A stretch of DNA of 11,054 bases from a bacterium (lineage in GTDB: Bacteria > Desulfobacterota > DSWW01), in assembly GCA_030609865.1 (NCBI GenBank), contig JAUWSZ010000033.1, positions 1-11,054 of the forward strand, read 5' to 3'. Both the position numbers and the translations under genes were made by a program. Under the pieces are notes generated by a model. The model was not told the DNA's origin. It worked only from the letters and a program-made list of their open reading frames with translations, and searched no databases. The first letter of the stretch is position 1. Every line of letters starts with the position of its first letter. This document shows positions 1-5,112 of this stretch, piece by piece.

Positions 1-754
1 CAGTGCGACTATCGCTATCGGTTATGCAGCCGGCCGGAACGCCTCGGAGCTGGTGGAGATTGCCAAGAGGCTGGGCACCCGACGGAAGACCATGTCGATG
101 CTGGACTTCACCTTGAGCAAGCCTGGTTTCCTGAAGGGCGACCGGCTGATGCGGATTCTTTCGCCCCTGTTGGGAGGTGTCGAGGCCTTTGAGGATCTCC
201 AGGTCCCATGCAGAACCGTTGCGACGGATATAGCCAGCGGCGAGAGGGTGACAATCAAGTCCGGCCGACTGGACATGGCCTTGCGTGCCAGTTGTTCCGT
301 ACCGATGGTTTGGGCCCCTGTTGCGTATCAGGGACGTTCGCTGGTAGACGGTGCTATCGTGGACCCTGTCCCAGCAGAAGTCGTCCAGCAGATGGGCGCG
401 GATATCTGCATCGCCGTCAACGTCGTTCCCCCGCTGCAAAAGGGGGTCGAGACCTTTCTGTCCCGGGTTTACCGGCAGGCAAACCGACTGAACCCGCTTT
501 CCTATCTTTCCAGGGAGAGCCATTTGCCAAACCTGTTCGATATCATCATGAATTCCATCCAGACCCTTCAGTATGAGCTGGGCAATTTCAAGGCGATTTC
601 GGCTGACGTGAGGATCAATCCAGACCTGTCAGGCCACACATGGATCGAATTCTACAAACCCATGGAGTTCATCGAGAAGGGCGCCAGGGCGGCGAAGCAG
701 GCATTGCCGGAGATAAGCAGGGTCATTGCCGAGAGGCTTTCATCTGCTCGCTGA
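1..754 (+). CDS. Patatin-like phospholipase, RssA/NTE-like (5' partial)
   Basis: The reading frame is open from base 2 to the TGA at 752-754, giving 250 residues of C-terminal sequence. A GTG at 53 lies inside the open frame and is not the start. Family knowledge: patatin-like hydrolases use a Ser-Asp dyad, with the Ser in GxSxG and the Asp in a DG[A/G] motif, to hydrolyse acyl esters of lipids. Seen: the frame opens with SATIAIGYAAG, which matches the stretch just after the nucleophile elbow, so the catalytic Ser should lie just left of the window. The Asp motif VDGAIVDPVP is present (Asp codon 347-349), preceded by the conserved VPCRTVATDIASGE and SCSVPMVWAPV segments. The C-terminal INPDLSGHTWIEFYKP region is typical of bacterial RssA-like members. 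The gene is on the same strand as the peptide operon but separated from it by 320 bases and a new promoter, so it is probably a separate transcript. A functional link to the acyl chemistry downstream is possible but unproven. Confidence 0.88.
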   Translation, partial: SATIAIGYAAGRNASELVEIAKRLGTRRKTMSMLDFTLSKPGFLKGDRLMRILSPLLGGVEAFEDLQVPCRTVATDIASGERVTIKSGRLDMALRASCSVPMVWAPVAYQGRSLVDGAIVDPVPAEVVQQMGADICIAVNVVPPLQKGVETFLSRVYRQANRLNPLSYLSRESHLPNLFDIIMNSIQTLQYELGNFKAISADVRINPDLSGHTWIEFYKPMEFIEKGARAAKQALPEISRVIAERLSSAR

Positions 755-779
755 GAGCTTTGTAGCCCTGAACAACGAC

Positions 780-842
780 AAGTGCTACTCGTTTGTCCGC
801 ACTTCCTATCCTTCCAAGTTGTGCCCTATCCGGCCCGCACAA
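780..842. repeat. Two adjacent inverted repeats, candidate activator-binding sites
   Basis: The first dyad is AAGTGC (780-785) with GCACTT (799-804), spacer 13. The second is TTGTGC (819-824) with GCACAA (837-842), spacer 12. Both share a GTGC...GCAC core, and their centres are about 38 bases apart. They sit roughly 210-250 bases upstream of the predicted sigma-54 start point, within the usual range for bacterial enhancer-binding protein sites. No matching GTGC/GCAC dyad was found in front of the second sigma-54 promoter, which weakens the case. Six-base arms can occur by chance. Confidence 0.3.
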
Positions 843-964
843 TATCTCTATACGCATGTAAAGTTCCTTTCCGTAGTCACGTAAACAATGTTGGCGCCTC
901 CTGGTTGTCCTCGCCAGACGGGCCCCTCTCCGGCTCGTAGGCTCTAAGGGGAAATATTATTTAA

Positions 965-977
965 TTACAATATCTTA
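965..977 (+). promoter_or_regulatory. IHF-like site (weak)
   Basis: TTACAATATCTTA matches the core of the IHF consensus WATCAANNNNTTR at CAA and TTR but not at the leading AT. It lies in the most AT-rich part of the intergenic region, between the upstream inverted repeats and the -24/-12 promoter, where IHF usually bends DNA for sigma-54 activators. It shares TT-CAAT-TTA at the same spacing with a better match upstream of the second promoter (4662-4674). Confidence 0.3.
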
Positions 978-1014
978 TACGCTTGTCCCCCCTCTTTCTT
1001 CTCCCTCCAAAAGG

Positions 1015-1030
1015 TTGGCACGACGATTGC
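1015..1030 (+). promoter_or_regulatory. Sigma-54 (-24/-12) promoter of the small-peptide operon
   Basis: The sequence TTGGCACGACGATTGC matches the sigma-54 consensus YTGGCACGRNNNTTGCW at every fixed position within these 16 bases; only the final W (a C at 1031) differs. The invariant GG (1017-1018) and GC (1029-1030) are exactly 10 bases apart. With C1030 at -12, transcription should start near 1042, leaving a leader of about 33 nt before the ATG at 1075. Transcription from it would need an AAA+ activator, and two are encoded in this window. Confidence 0.85.
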
Positions 1031-1074
1031 CCCATCGAGCCGTCAACACGACTCATCAGGAAAGGAGAAGGAAC

Positions 1075-1212
1075 ATGCTCAGGTTCAAGCTATCCATGCA
1101 GCACTTGCTCAATCCCCTTCATGTCTACTGTCGCCTTACCCCGATTTTGGGAAGGCAGAACGCGATGGCCTTCGTACGCCAATACGAGCTTCTTTACACG
1201 AAGATCCTCTAA
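1075..1212 (+). CDS. Small ORF 1, 45-aa basic peptide of unknown function
   Basis: I do not recognise this protein. The start is the ATG at 1075, preceded by AAAGGAG (1061-1067) at 7-nt spacing and placed about 33 nt after the predicted sigma-54 start point. An in-frame TTG at 1015 overlaps the promoter itself and cannot be the start. The 45-residue product is basic and hydrophobic with no clear signal peptide. It contains the distinctive segment LLNPLHVYCRL with a single Cys (residue 19), and its second half (MAFVRQYELLYTKIL) could form an amphipathic helix. Being first in a sigma-54 operon, it may be a signalling peptide, a leader or substrate peptide, or a small regulator. That it is translated is supported by the ribosome binding site and position only. 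Confidence 0.65.
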   Translation: MLRFKLSMQHLLNPLHVYCRLTPILGRQNAMAFVRQYELLYTKIL

Positions 1213-1263
1213 ACTACATCCGAGAGGCGAGTATCCATAACGCAAAAGAAAGGAGATTATCTC

Positions 1264-1539
1264 ATGGCTATCGTTACCGCGCTCTATGACCTTGTGAAAG
1301 CCCTTTCCGCCGCACGAAGAAATAAGCATTCGGGGTTCCACTCCAACGGAGTGATAATGGTAGGACAATGGATGAAGCCATTTCTTTTGTTATGTTGGAT
1401 TGTGTTTTCTCTTATGTGTACTTTCGCACTTTCACAAGCTGATGGGCTGCACCCCGAGGAGATAGACGTCATCGACTTGATCAACCAGGAGTCTTTTACG
1501 ATTCAGAGTCATATTCTCCAGAACCCGTTTTTCATTTGA
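1264..1539 (+). CDS. Small ORF 2, 91-aa protein with an internal signal-peptide-like segment
   Basis: The ATG at 1264 follows GAAAGGAGA (1248-1256) at good spacing and gives 91 residues. The family is unknown. The N-terminal part is basic (ARRNKH around residues 17-22). A hydrophobic stretch then begins after Met37-Lys38-Pro39 and ends in ALSQA before Asp60, which reads as a classical Sec signal peptide with likely cleavage after Ala59. The mature part would be an acidic 32-residue peptide ending in NPFFI. In-frame ATGs at 1357 (after ACGGAG, 1346-1351) and 1372 could start a 60- or 55-aa secreted form. So either the long form is a membrane-anchored or unusually extended precursor, or two starts are used. 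It lies 51 bases after small ORF 1 and 81 before small ORF 3, presumably in one transcript. Confidence 0.6.
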   Translation: MAIVTALYDLVKALSAARRNKHSGFHSNGVIMVGQWMKPFLLLCWIVFSLMCTFALSQADGLHPEEIDVIDLINQESFTIQSHILQNPFFI

Positions 1540-1620
1540 CGCGCAGAGAAGATAGGGATATGAGATGAGTAGCCACCTCATTACCTTCATACTGATCGGG
1601 TGCGAGAAAGGAGACATATC

Positions 1621-1833
1621 ATGACGAAGAGGAGCATGGTAATCATACCTGGCATTCTCATCCTGATGAGTGGGGCAGTTATTGGAGACATGGTAGAAAT
1701 TCCAGCTGATAAACCGTCATGGACGGATACTGGAATTGACGTACGCGGACTGACGGGGTTTGGATTTTCGGTAACCGGCCTGGCCTGCTATACATACGAA
1801 TATTGCTGGGATGCTAGTGATCCCTCTCAGTAA
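1621..1833 (+). CDS. Small ORF 3, 70-aa exported peptide with a C-X5-C pair
   Basis: The ATG at 1621 is preceded by AAAGGAG (1607-1613) at 7-nt spacing. Residues 1-22 form a signal peptide or membrane segment: basic MTKR, then a hydrophobic run ending in GAVIG. The mature part is about 48 residues. The stretch IPADKPSWTDTGIDVRG resembles the opening of PA-IL/LecA-like galactose-binding beta-sandwich domains, where an N-terminal PWxDTGI(D/N)V motif is common. A full domain of that type is over 100 residues, so this is a fragment, a mimic or chance. The C-terminal part is aromatic and carries Cys56 and Cys62 (ACYTYEYC), suited to a disulfide or to modification. It lies directly upstream of the radical SAM gene, the place where RiPP precursors often sit, but no known RiPP leader is recognisable. 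Confidence 0.62.
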   Translation: MTKRSMVIIPGILILMSGAVIGDMVEIPADKPSWTDTGIDVRGLTGFGFSVTGLACYTYEYCWDASDPSQ

Positions 1834-1839
1834 AGCAAG

Positions 1840-1852
1840 ACTCGATGCGAGT
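1840..1852 (+). other. Short hairpin between small ORF 3 and the radical SAM gene
   Basis: ACTCG-ATG-CGAGT is a perfect 5-bp stem with a 3-base loop, lying seven bases after the small ORF 3 stop. It has no T tract and is too short for a terminator. It could protect an mRNA 3' end or be chance. Confidence 0.25.
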
Positions 1853-1903
1853 GTGCCTTGTCCAGGGATGGATGTTTGATCGGAATAGAAGGAGACACGT
1901 ATC

Positions 1904-3511
1904 ATGAGCCTCGACGCGATTCTCATCGCCGACACAGGAGTCGATACCTTTTCTCAGTCAACTCCCTTCCGAGTTGAAATCGAAGGAAGAACGGCCACCT
2001 TACAGGTTGCGGGCAATTATGTGGAGAGCGGTGGCCGAATCGTACCTCCGATCGGAGGCGACAACAGCATGAGCTGGGCCAGTGCGCCCAATTACAACGG
2101 AATTTTTCTGCTGAATTTACTCAAGAAGAGGGGATACGATGTTGCTCTGATCAATGGCTTCTATGAAGAGAAAGAGTCCTTCCTGCGTCTTCTCGAGGAG
2201 AAACCACGAGCCCTTCTCGTCTCCACGACCTTTATTCTGAACAAGAAGCGGCTCCGCGAGTTTACAGAGGAGATCCGTGCCCTGGCGCCGGAGACTCCGA
2301 TCATCGTGGGGGGACCGTTCGTGTTCTCCTCCTACCTTCTGATGAACAAAACGGGCGATCCGGACTACGACACCGAATCCCCAAAAAAGGACTTTCTCTT
2401 TCTTGATGTGGACGAGGAGCCTTCTGTGGATCTCTATGTCGTCAGCCAGCGAGGGGAGGAGATCCTGTGCAAGGCGCTCGACAGAGTCAAGGAGGGTCGA
2501 ACCTTCGATGATCTGCCCAACACGGCGGCCTTTGACGGGCAGTCCTACTCGTTTTCGAGACGGGTGGACGAGCTTGCCGGATCGCTTGACCTCGAGGTCG
2601 ATTGGATGTCCCTTCCGGAATCCGTATTCAGGTCCGGATCCGTAACGATGCAGGCGAGTAACGGCTGCCCTTACCGATGTGCCTTCTGCAATTTCGTGAA
2701 AGACCGGAGGCACACCTTTGTTAAACCGATCGACCAACTGGTCACCGAGATGAAGGCTGTGGCGAGTCGCGGTGTGCGTTACGTGCGGTTCGTGGACGAT
2801 AATTTCCGGCTGGGCAGCGACGACCTCGATGCGGTCTCCCAGCGTCTCGTGGATGAAGGGCTTGGGCTTCGCTGGATGAGTTTCTTTCGTGCGAGCACGC
2901 TGATAAACGCCGACCTTGTCTTGCTTCGTCGGGCCGGCTGCATGGAAGTTCGACTGGGCCTCGAGTCTGCGGACATCAACATATTGCGGAAGATGAACAA
3001 ACGGTCTGACCCCGATATGTACGCAGAGGCGATTCGGAGGCTTCTTGCTGCGGGCATCGACTGTGCGGTCTCCTTCATCTTCGGTTTTCCGGGAGAAACG
3101 GATGAGACGGCTCGGCAGACCATTGAATTCATAAAGGAGATGGAATCTCCGCAGGAGGAAGGAGTGCTCACATGGTCCCTTTTCCCTTTCATCCTCGCTC
3201 CTTTGAGTCCGATCTACGAATCCGCCTCGAGGAAGGAGTACGGGCTGAGCGGTTACATGATGAACTGGAAGCATGACACAATGGACTCCGAGCAGGCGAA
3301 GGGCTACGTGCTTGACGCCTTTCTTGAACTCGAGAACTCCGATACCATCTACAGTGGAGACAACATCGATATGCTCCTCGATCTGGGCCCGAAGGGACGG
3401 AATGAATTCGTGAAGTGCCGGCACGACCTTGCCAAACGGCGGATGCTGGGCCAACTCGAAGGAGACCAATTGCTGCCCTCCTTCAAGAAGGTGCTCGACG
3501 GACGACTATGA
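1904..3511 (+). CDS. Radical SAM enzyme with B12-binding-like N-terminal region (535 aa)
   Basis: The start is the ATG at 1904, with AAGGAG at 1889-1894. The 4Fe-4S cluster motif CxxxCxxC is Cys255, Cys259 and Cys262 (NGCPYRCAFCNF). Further radical SAM features are VRFVDDNF, the segment MEVRLGLES and IFGFPGE (residues 392-398). Residues of roughly 60-200 resemble the cobalamin-binding Rossmann fold of the BchE/HpnR-type superfamily (NGIFLLNLLKKRGYDV; IIVGGPF with Gly136-Gly137). The canonical DxHxxG cobalt-ligand motif is not evident, so cobalamin may bind without a His ligand or the domain may be vestigial. Known relatives methylate or rearrange unactivated carbons; the substrate here is not visible. 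It follows the three small ORFs and is 47 bases upstream of the KAS III gene, so candidate substrates are a small peptide or an ACP-bound acyl chain. The reaction type is inference. Confidence 0.88.
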   Translation: MSLDAILIADTGVDTFSQSTPFRVEIEGRTATLQVAGNYVESGGRIVPPIGGDNSMSWASAPNYNGIFLLNLLKKRGYDVALINGFYEEKESFLRLLEEKPRALLVSTTFILNKKRLREFTEEIRALAPETPIIVGGPFVFSSYLLMNKTGDPDYDTESPKKDFLFLDVDEEPSVDLYVVSQRGEEILCKALDRVKEGRTFDDLPNTAAFDGQSYSFSRRVDELAGSLDLEVDWMSLPESVFRSGSVTMQASNGCPYRCAFCNFVKDRRHTFVKPIDQLVTEMKAVASRGVRYVRFVDDNFRLGSDDLDAVSQRLVDEGLGLRWMSFFRASTLINADLVLLRRAGCMEVRLGLESADINILRKMNKRSDPDMYAEAIRRLLAAGIDCAVSFIFGFPGETDETARQTIEFIKEMESPQEEGVLTWSLFPFILAPLSPIYESASRKEYGLSGYMMNWKHDTMDSEQAKGYVLDAFLELENSDTIYSGDNIDMLLDLGPKGRNEFVKCRHDLAKRRMLGQLEGDQLLPSFKKVLDGRL

Positions 3512-3558
3512 GGAAAAACCGGACGGAATTGTCCTAGGATACATTGGGGAGGCTTCTT

Positions 3559-4551
3559 ATGAGAAGAGCATGCATCGAAGGCACTGGTTTCTATGTACCC
3601 GAGCGGGTCGTAACCAATGACGATCTTGCCGAACTCATGAACACGAGCGATGAGTGGATCCGACAACGATCAGGGATCGAACAAAGGCGATATGCACCGG
3701 ACGACGTGGGGTGCGCTGAACTCGCCTATCAAGCTTCACTTCGAACCTTGGATAACGCAAGCCTCGAGGCGAATGCGATCGACTGCATCATCCTGGCCAC
3801 GCTGAGTCCCGATTACCATTTCCCGGGCAGCGCCTGCTTGCTGGGCCAGAAGCTTGGGCTCCCTGGGGTTGCGGCCATTGATCTTCGCGCCCAGTGCTCA
3901 GGGTTCATCTATTCGCTCTCCGTTGCGGACAACTTCATTCGGGGCGGCCAGTTCCAGCGCGTGCTGGTCGTGGGCTCTGAAAAGCATTCCACGGCCCTCG
4001 AATTCGCGGATCGGGGCCGCGATGTGACCGTCCTTTTCGGCGACGGTGCAGGGGCGGTAATCATGGGGTCAACAGAGGAAGACCGGGGCGTCGTTTCCAC
4101 TCATCTCCATGCCGACGGTAAACTCGCGGACGCCCTGTGGCTGGAATGCCCGGGTTCTGCCCACCCCCGTTGGATTACCCAGGAAATGGTCGAGGAGGGA
4201 AGAACCTACCCAAAGATGAGGGGCAGATTGGTCTTCAAGCATGCACTGGAGAAGTTCCCGACGGTCATCATGGAGGCCCTGTCGCAGAATCATATGACCG
4301 TTGAAGACATCGACCTTTTCCTCTTCCATCAGGCCAATCTCCGGATCATCGAGCTAGTGGCCGCGCAGATGAACATCCCTCCCGAGAAGGTCTACAACAA
4401 TATCCAGCAATACGGGAATACCACCGCGGCCTCCATTCCGATTGCTCTCCATGAAGCGTTGCAGAAAGGTCTTCTCAGTGAAGGACAACATGTTCTGATG
4501 GCGAGCTTTGGTTCCGGCCTTACCTGGGCCTCGGCCGTCATTCGCTGGTAG
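3559..4551 (+). CDS. Beta-ketoacyl-ACP synthase III (FabH-like), 330 aa
   Basis: The start is the ATG at 3559 behind GGGGAGG (3546-3552); a TTG at 3544 overlaps that ribosome binding site and is rejected. The N-terminus (IEGTGFYVPERVVTNDDL, then TSDEWIRQRSGIEQRR) is typical of KAS III. The catalytic triad is complete: Cys113 in AQCSGF, His257 in FLFHQANLRI and Asn287 in YGNTTAASIP, with the same 30-residue His-Asn spacing as E. coli FabH. The glycine-rich GDGAGAVI is also present. The protein is slightly longer than FabH, with extra residues around LWLECPGSAHPRW before the His, a region that shapes the acyl pocket. Known chemistry is decarboxylative condensation of an acyl-CoA starter with malonyl-ACP. 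Variants instead condense or transfer other acyl groups in secondary metabolism. Placement in a peptide/rSAM operon, with an ACP gene next, argues for a dedicated pathway rather than housekeeping fatty acid synthesis. Confidence 0.93.
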   Translation: MRRACIEGTGFYVPERVVTNDDLAELMNTSDEWIRQRSGIEQRRYAPDDVGCAELAYQASLRTLDNASLEANAIDCIILATLSPDYHFPGSACLLGQKLGLPGVAAIDLRAQCSGFIYSLSVADNFIRGGQFQRVLVVGSEKHSTALEFADRGRDVTVLFGDGAGAVIMGSTEEDRGVVSTHLHADGKLADALWLECPGSAHPRWITQEMVEEGRTYPKMRGRLVFKHALEKFPTVIMEALSQNHMTVEDIDLFLFHQANLRIIELVAAQMNIPPEKVYNNIQQYGNTTAASIPIALHEALQKGLLSEGQHVLMASFGSGLTWASAVIRW

Positions 4552-4576
4552 CCGCCCCCGCAAACAAACCTTCCTC

Positions 4577-4637
4577 TGTCTACTAAGTTACTATTAGCCG
4601 TTAAGTTCATTGTCTACTCCGCATCGTCATGTGATGC
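4577..4637. repeat. Direct repeat TGTCTACT and GCATC/GATGC dyad upstream of the second sigma-54 promoter
   Basis: TGTCTACT occurs at 4577-4584 and 4611-4618, 34 bases apart (about three helical turns). Directly after, GCATC (4621-4625) and GATGC (4633-4637) form a dyad centred at 4629, about 89 bases upstream of the predicted start point. Either could be an activator site for the promoter at 4691. The elements are short and I could not match them convincingly to the first control region. Confidence 0.28.
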
Positions 4638-4661
4638 CCTTCGACAGATAAAACCATTCAA

Positions 4662-4674
4662 TTTCAATGAGTTA
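4662..4674 (+). promoter_or_regulatory. IHF-like site upstream of the ACP promoter
   Basis: TTTCAATGAGTTA matches the IHF consensus WATCAANNNNTTR at 8 of 9 defined positions. It lies 17 bases before the -24/-12 promoter and after the candidate upstream repeats, the geometry expected for IHF-assisted looping. It shares TT-CAAT-TTA in register with the weaker match at 965-977. Confidence 0.45.
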
Positions 4675-4690
4675 TCATCCTTCCTGTCTC

Positions 4691-4706
4691 TTGGCACATC
4701 CCTTGC
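4691..4706 (+). promoter_or_regulatory. Sigma-54 (-24/-12) promoter of the ACP/PilZ-GNAT operon
   Basis: TTGGCACATCCCTTGC (followed by T) fits the sigma-54 consensus, with GG at 4693-4694 and GC at 4705-4706 separated by exactly 10 bases. Only the G after TGGCAC differs (A here). Transcription should start near 4718, 37 nt before the ACP start codon. That two genes of related function carry the same rare promoter class supports co-regulation with the peptide/rSAM/KAS III operon. Confidence 0.83.
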
Positions 4707-4708
4707 TT

Positions 4709-4736
4709 AACCATGGGACATACAGTCAACCATGGG
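4709..4736 (+). repeat. Duplicated AACCATGGG around the predicted transcription start
   Basis: AACCATGGG is repeated at 4709-4717 and 4728-4736, each copy containing the palindrome CCATGG. The pair flanks the expected start point (about 4718). It could be an operator-like element or chance. An ATG inside the first copy (4713) opens a frame joined to the ACP, but it lies upstream of the predicted transcription start and is therefore unlikely to be used. Confidence 0.3.
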
Positions 4737-4754
4737 GAAAAGGAGGGAACGATC

Positions 4755-5069
4755 ATGGAACTTCAAACAAACGCTAACGGAGAACAAGGAAATGCAGATC
4801 GAGGAGCAACGAGCCGGGATCAGATCCAGCAGAGGATCCGTAAGATCGTCTTCGACCAGCTGATGGCGAGCGGGAGTGAAAAAATCGTCTGTATCGACAA
4901 CATCACTCCAGCCTCGTGTCTCATGCAGGATCTCGGTGCCGACTCCCTGGACGTGGTGGAAATCATCACGAGCTTGGAAGAGGAATTCGACCTGGTCATG
5001 CCTGACGAGGTGCTCGAGCAGCTCAATACGGTGAACGATGCTGTCCATTACCTTGCATCCAGAGTGTGA
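4755..5069 (+). CDS. Acyl carrier protein, 104 aa
   Basis: The start is the ATG at 4755, just after AAAAGGAGGG. The phosphopantetheine attachment motif is GADSLD, with Ser64 as the expected carrier site, followed by the helix-II sequence VVEIITSLEEEFDLVMPDE, all typical of fatty-acid or polyketide-type ACPs. An extra polar N-terminal extension of about 20 residues makes it longer than the usual 75-80. Role: it would carry acyl thioesters as substrate or product for the KAS III encoded just upstream, and could donate the acyl group to the GNAT-like region of the next gene, which starts 43 bases later in the same transcript. Its own sigma-54 promoter shows it is not the housekeeping ACP. The specific acyl chain cannot be told from sequence. 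Confidence 0.93.
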   Translation: MELQTNANGEQGNADRGATSRDQIQQRIRKIVFDQLMASGSEKIVCIDNITPASCLMQDLGADSLDVVEIITSLEEEFDLVMPDEVLEQLNTVNDAVHYLASRV

Positions 5070-5112
5070 AGTGGCATATCCTGAACTGTGTAGCCATCAA
5101 GAGCAGGGCGAC

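Larger units (their letters stand above)
755..1074 (+). other. Intergenic control region upstream of the small-peptide operon
   Basis: I see no credible gene in these 320 bases. From left to right they hold two inverted repeats built on GTGC/GCAC (780-842), a weak CCCCT/AGGGG dyad (923-927 with 947-951), an AT-rich tract (about 951-978) with an IHF-like match, and a near-consensus -24/-12 sigma-54 promoter (1015-1030). The AGGGG arm runs directly into AT-rich sequence and could be a poor terminator for the patatin gene, but the arms are short and there is no clean T run. The order upstream repeats, bendable AT tract, -24/-12 promoter is that of an enhancer-dependent control region. Confidence 0.6.

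Noticed and set aside
2117..3469. 450-residue open frame on the minus strand
   Set aside because: It lies wholly antisense to the radical SAM gene, whose motifs are unambiguous. Its translation is rich in Arg, His and Pro with no recognisable domain.
4713..4754. Upstream ATG extending the ACP by 14 residues
   Set aside because: It lies upstream of the predicted transcription start (about 4718) and has no ribosome binding site, whereas the ATG at 4755 has AAAAGGAGGG.
5038..5112. 25-residue N-terminal extension of the PilZ-GNAT protein overlapping the ACP gene
   Set aside because: There is no ribosome binding site at 5038, the overlap falls within the conserved end of the ACP gene, and PilZ homology begins shortly after the ATG at 5113.
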